Of a DNA stretch of 44,878 nucleotides, positions 38,952 through 44,878 are shown in pieces. The translations under genes were made by a program, and so were the position numbers. Origin of the DNA: a virus. Numbering within the stretch: the stretch's first letter is position 1; each line of letters opens with the position of its first letter. Below the pieces are notes generated by a model. The model saw nothing but the letters and a program-made list of their open reading frames with translations, had not been told where the DNA came from and searched no databases. The stretch lies in the IMG/VR virus record IMGVR_UViG_3300020580_000028, positions 1 to 44,878 of that record. One strand, given 5' to 3'.

Positions 38952-39062
38952 GGGTGCTCTACTGTTGAGCTATATGGGAGTTGCACGCTTTGTTGACCTA
39001 GGAAGCGCTTCCCAAGGAGCGAGTTGCACGCCCGTCTCCCCTCCGATTCGGCACTATATCAT
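38952..39062. promoter_or_regulatory. Control region before the terminase operon
   Basis: The region contains TTGACC (38993-38998), a perfect 12-base palindrome GGAAGCGCTTCC (39001-39012) and AAGGAG before TTG 39024. The minus strand at 38950-38975 reads TATAGCTCAACAGTAGAGCA, which looks like the D-arm of a tRNA, but no T-arm follows. The palindrome is a good operator candidate for the late genes. Confidence 0.45.
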
Positions 39063-39419
39063 ATGAGCTATCAGAAACTAGCTGGAAACAGCAACCAACA
39101 CCTCGAACGTGTACCTCCTCAGCTCAGACCCTACGCATGGCCAGCAGGTGTGTCCGGCAATCCCGAAGGGCGTCCACCTAAGTCCTTGCTTCAACGCCGT
39201 TTAGAGGAAGAATTAAACAATCCCGAGACAGTCGAGAATATTGTCAAGGCAGCAGTGGCCTCCATGCAGAGCTCCAAGGGAATGGCTGGCGTGATAGAGC
39301 GGCGCAACATTCAGGAGCGCGTAGACGCGCCTATTAAGCAGGAACTGGCAATCAGCGGTGAGCTTTCAATCTCCCTGGCCGAAGCGATCGCAAAACGCAG
39401 GCAGCAGGAAGGCGAATAA
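39063..39419 (+). CDS. DUF5681-type protein, candidate small terminase subunit
   Basis: From ATG 39063 the protein has 118 residues. It shows RPYAWPAGVSGNPEGRPPKS, the signature of DUF5681 (usually W-K-P-G-Q-S-G-N-P-x-G-R-P), followed by helical parts. Such proteins stand before large terminase genes in many phages and may serve as the small subunit that recognises packaging DNA. TTG 39024 with AAGGAG upstream would add 13 residues and is a real alternative start. The next gene overlaps as TAATG. Confidence 0.65.
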   Translation: MSYQKLAGNSNQHLERVPPQLRPYAWPAGVSGNPEGRPPKSLLQRRLEEELNNPETVENIVKAAVASMQSSKGMAGVIERRNIQERVDAPIKQELAISGELSISLAEAIAKRRQQEGE

Positions 39420-39625
39420 TGAAGAAACTATGCCAACGCAAGGCGTGCAAGCTAGACAGGCAGCGTTTTTATAACGCACAAAATAAGCTTATGGAAACAG
39501 AGCAGAAGTTAGCCGACATAACGCGGGCATTCATGAATGAGCGCAATGAGCGCGAGATTATCGAAGCCGCAATGGTTCCCGAGGTCATGGCCGAAGGCAT
39601 TGAGAAGTGGCTAGCCGTATCGTAA
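39419..39625 (+). CDS. Small helical protein between terminase genes, 68 aa
   Basis: ATG 39419 shares a base with the previous TAA. The product is a charged helix (NAQNKLMETEQKLADITRAF) with two Cys near the N-terminus. It overlaps the large terminase start by 19 bases. It may be a DNA-binding helper of packaging, inferred from position only. Confidence 0.55.
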   Translation: MKKLCQRKACKLDRQRFYNAQNKLMETEQKLADITRAFMNERNEREIIEAAMVPEVMAEGIEKWLAVS

Positions 39626-41082
39626 CCCCTGAAAATGCGGAAGCTGAACTCAGGTACGACATTGGCGGATTCTCTCGTAGGCCGCTGGAATATGCTCGAT
39701 ATGCGTACTGGACAGCGCAGGAACTACGAGACGGTTCAGGACCAAGAATCTGGCAAGCGAATATTCTCCAGGCTCTTGGGGACCATCTCTGTGACCCAAC
39801 AACACGCTTCACACCATGCCAAATTGCAGTCTCTTCCGGTCACGACATTGGTAAGTCCGCGCTCATTTCAATGGTTGCTAATTGGGGGATGTCAACCTGT
39901 GAGGACTGCAAAATTGTCGTTACAGCGAACACCGGCACGCAGCTCGCGACCAAGACGGTCCCAGAAGTCACGAAGTGGTTCAAAGCAGCGATAAATGCTC
40001 ACTGGTTCGACGTCAAGGCTCAAAGCATTACTGTCCGCGATCCAGGACATGAACGCCTATGGCGAACTGACTTTATCACTTGGTCAGAGAAGAATACTGA
40101 GGCATTTGCTGGCCTCCACAACAAGGGCAAGCGAATTATCGTCATATTCGACGAGGCGTCCAGCATTGCGGACACGGTGTGGGAAGTCACGGAAGGCGCA
40201 CTCCTAGATGAAGAAACAGAGATTATCTGGCTCGCCTTTGGCAACCCCACGCAGAACACCGGCCGATTCAGGGAGTGCTTTGGCAAGTTCAGGCATCGCT
40301 GGAAGACCTTCCAAATTGACTCCCGCAAAGTCGAAGGCACCAATAAAGAGAAGATTGCTCAATGGATAGAGGATTATGGGGAGGATAGCGACTTTGTTCG
40401 CGTGCGCGTGCGGGGAGAGTTTCCTCGTTCCGCTTCTTCCCAATTCATTCCAAACGATATTGTCGAAGCTGCTCGTAAATACAAGGCTGAGGGATTTACC
40501 GACCTGCCCAAAGTGCTGTCGGTCGATGTCGCTCGCTTTGGGGATGACCAGACGGTCATCGGCGTTAGGCAAGGACGTAAATTCCGCATTTTGGCTAAGT
40601 TGAGAAACCAAGACACCGTTCAGACAGCCCTCCGCGTTATCGAGTTCATGCAACTAGAGAAGCCCGACGCCACGATCATTGACTCAACCGGCGTTGGTGG
40701 GGGAGTCATTGACGGCGTTAGGTTTAGGGGATTCAGAGACAGGCTATTTGACTACACTCCAAACCAAACCGCTAATCAGGCTAATGCCTATCGTAATGCC
40801 CGCACTGAGATGTGGGGAAAGATGCGCGATTGGCTTAAGGCAGGAGCTGAGATACCTGACGATCCCGAGCTGGCCGCTGACCTTATAGGCCCCGAATACT
40901 TCTTCTCGAGCAATGAGCAGATTCAGCTAGAGGCTAAGGAAGACATGAAGGCTCGCGGACTGAACTCACCTGACTGTGCTGACTGCCTTGCAATGACTTT
41001 CCAGCCCAATGTAAGAGCGATACCAGCACCGGCACCGCAACCGACATTTACCCAAGAGATGGGCCAATCCTGGATGTCATGA
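39607..41082 (+). CDS. Terminase large subunit
   Basis: A 491-residue packaging motor from GTG 39607. The ATPase part has a Walker A-like SSGHDIGKSAL at about residue 76, Walker B IVIFDEAS at about 178 and a coupling motif LAFGNPTQNTGRF. The nuclease part begins with VLSVDVARFGDDQT at about 303 (first catalytic Asp), then IDSTGVGGGVIDGV and a late DCADCLAM with the last Asp. It cuts concatemers and drives DNA into the procapsid through the portal. The stop overlaps the next gene as ATGA. Confidence 0.92.
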   Translation: MASRIVTPENAEAELRYDIGGFSRRPLEYARYAYWTAQELRDGSGPRIWQANILQALGDHLCDPTTRFTPCQIAVSSGHDIGKSALISMVANWGMSTCEDCKIVVTANTGTQLATKTVPEVTKWFKAAINAHWFDVKAQSITVRDPGHERLWRTDFITWSEKNTEAFAGLHNKGKRIIVIFDEASSIADTVWEVTEGALLDEETEIIWLAFGNPTQNTGRFRECFGKFRHRWKTFQIDSRKVEGTNKEKIAQWIEDYGEDSDFVRVRVRGEFPRSASSQFIPNDIVEAARKYKAEGFTDLPKVLSVDVARFGDDQTVIGVRQGRKFRILAKLRNQDTVQTALRVIEFMQLEKPDATIIDSTGVGGGVIDGVRFRGFRDRLFDYTPNQTANQANAYRNARTEMWGKMRDWLKAGAEIPDDPELAADLIGPEYFFSSNEQIQLEAKEDMKARGLNSPDCADCLAMTFQPNVRAIPAPAPQPTFTQEMGQSWMS

Positions 41083-41189
41083 GGGGCATCGTTATCTGTC
41101 CAGCTTGTGATGGTCCCTGCCGTATGAAGCGCAAGATAGCATTGATGATTCAACAGGAAAAATCCAAGAAAGTCCCGCCTAGGAGCTAA
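41079..41189 (+). CDS. Cys-rich mini-protein, 36 aa
   Basis: ATG 41079 overlaps the terminase stop. The 36-residue product has VICPACDGPCRMKRK, a single CxxC with a third Cys, then a basic tail. A half zinc-ribbon or metal knuckle. The overlap is the main support. Confidence 0.5.
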   Translation: MRGIVICPACDGPCRMKRKIALMIQQEKSKKVPPRS

Positions 41190-41195
41190 TTACCA

Positions 41196-41450
41196 ATGGC
41201 AATGAAGGAAATGCGCGTAGCTGTGTCTCCTGAGCACACAGAAGTAGCCGAGCCTCACGAGATGCATATCGTCAAGAAATACAACAAGTTCCACGGGCAC
41301 GTGAAGATGTCGGATGGTGGAGAGCATCACGCACCACCGCACGCGTCGATGCACGAGGCGGCTTCTGCCTTGATGCAGCATTTGGGCGCGGGGCCAGCAG
41401 AACCAAGCATGGCGCAAGCTGAGCCTGGGATGGAGCAAGAGAATGCGTAA
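41196..41450 (+). CDS. His-rich small protein, 84 aa
   Basis: ATG 41196 starts a protein with HEMHIVKKYNKFHGHVKMSD, then GGEHHAPPHASMHEAASALM. The many His may bind metal. The C-terminus is Gln/Glu/Met-rich. It overlaps the secreted spike gene by 8 bases. Function unknown. Confidence 0.55.
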   Translation: MAMKEMRVAVSPEHTEVAEPHEMHIVKKYNKFHGHVKMSDGGEHHAPPHASMHEAASALMQHLGAGPAEPSMAQAEPGMEQENA

Positions 41451-43668
41451 GCTACTGTTTCTATTCCTGCTGGCTGCTTTGCCTGCTTGGGCACAGCAGT
41501 CGGCATCGGGGAGCATTACAGCCTCGAGCAGCGGTTGTTCCTCGAGCACAACCTGCGTACTGCTCACTTTGCCAAATCAGGATTTCGGCGGAGCGACTAT
41601 AACGCTATCGGGCACATTCTCCGCAACGCTTCAGTTTGAAGGATCAGCGGATGGCACTAACTATAACGCCCTCGGTGCCGCACCGCTCGCAGGTGGAACG
41701 GTTGTAACAAGCGCGACCGGAACGGGCACGTGGCAGGCTAGTATCGTAGGGCTTAACTATGTCCGCGTCAGATGTTCGGCCTTCGTAAGCGGCACTGTAA
41801 CAGTAACGATTCAGGCGAGTAAGGCAGCCACTACTTTGGGAGGCTCTGTATCAGGAACCACGGGCTCAGGGGCCTCCCCTGTAATGGGCTTCTACTTCAC
41901 GAATGCCTGCCCAGTAGCAAATACGGGGCAATGTTTCTTCACGGCTGCGAACACCCAAATAGTGAATGACTGCACTTGGGGGACGGGCGCAGCAACAGTA
42001 ACCTGCACTGGCTCGCATTTCGTACCTGGAGATGTAGGCAAGCGCGTCATGGGATATATCCCCGCGACTGGGCAAGCTCCTCTGACTGGTTGTATTGCCG
42101 ATCGAATTACCTTCACGCCCATGATTACGGGGGCGACCGCCTACACAATCGCAACTTATGTCAGCGGTACGCAGATTACCGTGAGCCAAAACCCCGGAGG
42201 GGCAGCGGGCGGTGCTGCTGGATGCTTAATCTGGGGAAATCCTGACGATACCAACGCTTCTACGTTAGAGACGGCCTATGCCGCAGTCACCGCGTACTGT
42301 CCTAGAGTCATGCTTGCTGCTGGAGGTTATTGGTTTAGCAGCCCTCATTTTTCTACGCAGCCGACTGGCTGTGCGGCCCTTACAAGTTTGGTGGGGGCTC
42401 CGACAACTTTTGGAGGCGTCTCGCTTCCACAGGGCTTTGAATTGGAAGGAAGGGGCCCTGGCTCAACAATGATTTATATTGGCAATGATTTCCCGAACGG
42501 AGACTCCTGCAACACCTTCTCCGGTTCCAGTGCCCACGGTGGTTGTTTTGCTATTCCTCTAATGGGCAAGTGGTCTGACCTCGGAATGAGCGGCGGCGGG
42601 CAATCAACCTGCCAAGTTGCCAACGGTAAGACCCTTATTGTTGCAAACGTCGCTACCATCCAGAACGTGACCCTTGAGAATTTATGTTTCGTTAACACGT
42701 CGGCAAGCATAGTCACTGGACTCGAAGTAGACCAACTCACCCAAGTCAGAATGTTCAATAGTTCAGGGTGGGGACAAAACTGCATCAATGCGGTGGGACC
42801 ATACGCGCAAGGATTCCAGGTAGTCTGCGAAAACTCCCCAATCAATAATCTGACAGTCCAGACTAACAGCGGCCTCTATACGTTTCAATGTTCCGGCTGC
42901 CTGTTCTTGGGTGCTGCGCAATCGCCAACTGGAGGAAATAACGTAATAACCATTGCTTCGGGCGGCTCACTTAGCCTGTTCGGTACGGGAATCAGTCCGT
43001 CCCCAGTTCCCGGCTTTTCCTCAACCGGCACGAACCTGATTCAAAACAATGGCGGAACTCTACGCGCCGATTTCCTCAATGAGGCCAGTGCTGGTTCGGG
43101 CACTATTACGGGCCTATCCAACACAAGCACGGCGTCCGTAAATTATCTTGCCAACTCTCAATTATCGGCGGTCGGCACTGGCGCGACCTGCACGCAGAAT
43201 AGCTTCAACCAAGGCACGCTCTACGATGTTGGCGGAAATATCTATAACTTTGCCCAAGGTGTTGGATTCCAGTGCCTGAATATATTCGGTCACGGAAACG
43301 GGCTAACCGGGAAGTGTACCGGGGTGGCGAATGCCAACGCAACCCTCGGACTTTACGGGACAGGACCGAACGCAACTGTCACAACCTGCACCTCTACGAC
43401 AATCGGAAGCGGTTTCGTGATGGATCAGGCGCATACCCTGACTGGCCTGCAATGCACATCGACGGCAACTACAGTCTCGGTGGCTTGCAAGGCTGTCATA
43501 AACGGAACGCCCAACGCAACGCTTGCCTGCACCATGACAGCCGCAACGCAGTGTAATGGCGGTGGCGCGAACGTCGCGGTTAACAAGGGAGATTTAGTAT
43601 CGGCCGAGATTGTTACCGGCGCGGCAGAGACAGGTTCAGGAATCATCCTCACGTTCATTTGGGAGTGA
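41443..43668 (+). CDS. Secreted spike-like protein near the portal gene, 741 aa
   Basis: Residues 1-18 form a signal peptide (RKLLFLFLLAALPAWAQ). Residues about 40-125 have FGGATITLSGTFSATLQFEG then ADGTNYNALG, a beta-sandwich common in phage surface proteins. The following 450 residues have the short regular strands of a beta helix, with LEGRGPGSTMIYI as an entry segment. Many Cys pairs suggest disulfides, in line with export. It is the sixth fibre-like protein with a Sec signal, set apart from the other five between terminase and portal genes. Confidence 0.7.
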   Translation: MRKLLFLFLLAALPAWAQQSASGSITASSSGCSSSTTCVLLTLPNQDFGGATITLSGTFSATLQFEGSADGTNYNALGAAPLAGGTVVTSATGTGTWQASIVGLNYVRVRCSAFVSGTVTVTIQASKAATTLGGSVSGTTGSGASPVMGFYFTNACPVANTGQCFFTAANTQIVNDCTWGTGAATVTCTGSHFVPGDVGKRVMGYIPATGQAPLTGCIADRITFTPMITGATAYTIATYVSGTQITVSQNPGGAAGGAAGCLIWGNPDDTNASTLETAYAAVTAYCPRVMLAAGGYWFSSPHFSTQPTGCAALTSLVGAPTTFGGVSLPQGFELEGRGPGSTMIYIGNDFPNGDSCNTFSGSSAHGGCFAIPLMGKWSDLGMSGGGQSTCQVANGKTLIVANVATIQNVTLENLCFVNTSASIVTGLEVDQLTQVRMFNSSGWGQNCINAVGPYAQGFQVVCENSPINNLTVQTNSGLYTFQCSGCLFLGAAQSPTGGNNVITIASGGSLSLFGTGISPSPVPGFSSTGTNLIQNNGGTLRADFLNEASAGSGTITGLSNTSTASVNYLANSQLSAVGTGATCTQNSFNQGTLYDVGGNIYNFAQGVGFQCLNIFGHGNGLTGKCTGVANANATLGLYGTGPNATVTTCTSTTIGSGFVMDQAHTLTGLQCTSTATTVSVACKAVINGTPNATLACTMTAATQCNGGGANVAVNKGDLVSAEIVTGAAETGSGIILTFIWE

Positions 43669-43669
43669 T

Positions 43670-43882
43670 ATGAAGCTCGCATTCTTCTTACTACTTGGAT
43701 TTGCAGCTGGCTGGATGGTTAGGGCGCACCGCAAGTGGATTGATGTGCCGCTGGGCAATACGCGCATAGAAGTTCCCCTTCGTTGCGATGCTCGCAAGTG
43801 GATGAATGGGGTAGAGGTGGACTGCCCTAGCGGGGCAAGCATTTACTACACAGAGAGACTCAAGCAAGCCTCACCACGATAA
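43670..43882 (+). CDS. Membrane-anchored small protein, 70 aa
   Basis: ATG 43670 follows GGGAGTG. One N-terminal membrane segment (KLAFFLLLGFAAGWMVRAH) is followed by a beta-type outer part with two Cys (RCDARKW and VDCPSG) that could form a disulfide outside the cytoplasm. Function unknown. Confidence 0.6.
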   Translation: MKLAFFLLLGFAAGWMVRAHRKWIDVPLGNTRIEVPLRCDARKWMNGVEVDCPSGASIYYTERLKQASPR

Positions 43883-44059
43883 ATGCCCTGGAACGAGGTC
43901 ATGTCGAAGTGGAAATCGGGCTCACTCCACTCAGGCTCGAAGTCTGGCCCAAAAGTATCCAGCCAGAAGCAGGCTATCGCAATAATGCTATCTGAGAAGC
44001 GGGCAGCAAAGAAGGGCAAGAAGAAATACAGGCCGCTTTCATCCTTAGCAGGTAGATGA
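43883..44059 (+). CDS. DUF6496-like basic protein, 58 aa
   Basis: The product starts PWNEVMSKWKSGSLHSGSKS, then GPKVSSQKQAIAIMLSEKRA and a Lys-rich end. The KW/FK-x-G-x-LHSG...KQAIAI-x-LSE pattern is shared by many small proteins in phages and bacteria, known only as a DUF. It starts on the base after the previous stop and overlaps the GroES-like gene as ATGA. Confidence 0.7.
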   Translation: MPWNEVMSKWKSGSLHSGSKSGPKVSSQKQAIAIMLSEKRAAKKGKKKYRPLSSLAGR

Positions 44060-44307
44060 AGACGCAGATTGAACCAATGGGCAGCAGGGTATTGATTGAA
44101 CGTCTCCCGGAACCACCCCACCTTATCTACCTCACCGATCGTGAAAAGTACCGCAAGTTCAAGGTTCTCGCGGTTGGGCCCAAAGCCAAGGAAGTGAAGG
44201 TTGGCGACATTGTAGTACTGCCGGGAATAGCCGCAAATGAGCCGGATCACGATACAGGCGATGCCATGCTGGTCATGGAAGCCGATATAGGTTGGAAGAT
44301 TGGCTAA
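44056..44307 (+). CDS. GroES-like co-chaperonin, 83 aa
   Basis: The product has PMGSRVLIERLPEPP at the start, a middle KFKVLAVGPKAKEVKVGDIV, and a late MLVMEADIGWKIG. This matches the GroES/Cpn10 fold, with its V-x-A-V-G and VKVGD strands. The mobile loop region is replaced by IYLTDREKYR. It may team with host GroEL to fold coat or portal, like gp31 of T4, or be a structural reuse of the fold. It overlaps the portal start by 8 bases. Confidence 0.7.
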   Translation: MKTQIEPMGSRVLIERLPEPPHLIYLTDREKYRKFKVLAVGPKAKEVKVGDIVVLPGIAANEPDHDTGDAMLVMEADIGWKIG

Positions 44308-44878
44308 GGGTGAGCGGAATGATGCAGAGTTTCTTGAGCTTGCGCATGACAGGTTCAGACTCGCCGCAGAATCAGAAGCAGCTACACGCAAAGAATCGCT
44401 TGATGACCTCGAATTCTCTATCGGCAATCAATGGCCCCAAGACATAAAAGCTCAGCGGCAACTGGACAGCAAGCCGTGTTTGACCATGAACAGGCTGCCA
44501 CAGTTCATCCGGCAAGTAACCAATGAGCAGCGTCAGAATCGGCCGGCGATACAGGTTAATCCCGTTGGCGATGACGCAGATGTGGACACGAGCGAGATTC
44601 TACAGGGCATTGTCAGGCATATCGAGGTCAATAGCCGCGCAGATGAGTCCTACGATGGCGGCTTTGACTACATGGTGCGCATCGGCTTTGGCTGCTGGCG
44701 CATCGTCACCGATTGGATAGCTGAAGAGACTGAGGATCAGGAGATTTACATTGTCCCAATTGACAATCCTTTTACTGTTTATCTCGACCCAACCAACCGC
44801 CGCGACCCAAGCTGGGGATTCATCATCGAGGATTTACTTGCTTCAGAGTTTAAACGTCAATTCGGCGATTCTAAGTAA
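44300..44878 (+). CDS. Portal protein, N-terminal part (P22 gp1-like), continues at base 2
   Basis: TTG 44300 begins AKGERNDAEFLELAHDRF. The segments WPQDIKAQRQLDSKPCLTMN and IRQVTNEQRQNRPAIQVNPV, then ADESYDGGFDYMVRIGFGCW, are diagnostic of the P22-type portal family. The apparent TAA at the very end comes from the last base of the window (A instead of the C found at base 127). In the circular molecule the frame continues. The start overlaps the GroES-like stop. Confidence 0.92.
   Translation: MAKGERNDAEFLELAHDRFRLAAESEAATRKESLDDLEFSIGNQWPQDIKAQRQLDSKPCLTMNRLPQFIRQVTNEQRQNRPAIQVNPVGDDADVDTSEILQGIVRHIEVNSRADESYDGGFDYMVRIGFGCWRIVTDWIAEETEDQEIYIVPIDNPFTVYLDPTNRRDPSWGFIIEDLLASEFKRQFGDSK
44752..44877. 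repeat. Terminal direct repeat, right copy
   Basis: Identical over 126 bases to the window start. Base 44878 (A) differs from base 127 (C). That single difference creates a false stop in the portal gene and is probably an end artefact. Confidence 0.9.

Noticed and set aside
1-44878. Integrase, repressor, CRISPR array or transposase
   Set aside because: I looked for the motifs and repeat patterns on both strands and found none that I could support.

Overview
The window is one near-complete genome of a tailed phage with a P22-type (podovirus-like) head and short-tail module. Bases 1-126 are repeated at 44752-44877, so the sequence closes into a circle, and the portal gene runs across the join: its 5' part is at 44300-44878 and its 3' part at 2-1738. 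I see no integrase, no recognisable repressor, no DNA polymerase and no CRISPR array. The host is inferred to be a soil-type acidobacterium. The grounds are a phage-borne protein with a PEP-CTERM anchor, Sec signal peptides of the AQA type, and tandem ASH (HYDIN-like) domains in a fibre-like protein, all common in Acidobacteriota. This is inference, not proof.

Layout on the closed map. From about 39.0 kb through the join to 13.4 kb lies the packaging and virion block, almost all on the plus strand: DUF5681-type small terminase candidate, large terminase, a signal-peptide-bearing beta-helix spike, small genes, a GroES-like protein, portal, decoration protein, scaffold, P22-like coat, second decoration protein, glycosyltransferase, gp4-like adaptor, gp10-like hub, collar fibre, GNAT-like acetyltransferase and three ejection-type proteins. 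From 13.5 to 23.7 kb are five further secreted or fibre-like genes. Lysis and envelope genes follow at 24.3-26.1 kb, then accessory genes to 28.1 kb. From 28.9 to 38.3 kb a dense array of very small, start-stop-overlapping genes (many membrane or zinc-ribbon proteins) surrounds a modest DNA-metabolism set: SSB-like protein, RecB/Cas4-like nuclease, replication organiser-like protein and VRR-NUC nuclease.

The most unusual layer is on the minus strand. At three junctions of the virion block a roughly 60-codon reverse ORF sits behind an extended -10 box (TGnTAnAAT) placed only 6-7 bases before its start codon, an arrangement that predicts leaderless transcripts. The same box precedes a tRNA-like RNA at 25.18-25.29 kb. 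A similar spacing, with a canonical -35, precedes a 39-codon zinc-ribbon gene at 28.9 kb. Other reverse-strand cargo comprises a PEP-CTERM protein, a TylF-like methyltransferase, a membrane mini-protein, an 80-codon gene, and a pair of mini-ORFs separated by one in-frame TAG.

Two other features stand out. Six fibre or spike-like proteins carry Sec signal peptides, which is odd for virion parts of a phage that assembles in the cytoplasm. In the small-gene array, a DNA-level module running from ATGCCT to GGACGCTGCAA recurs at least four times, twice at gene starts and twice at gene ends.
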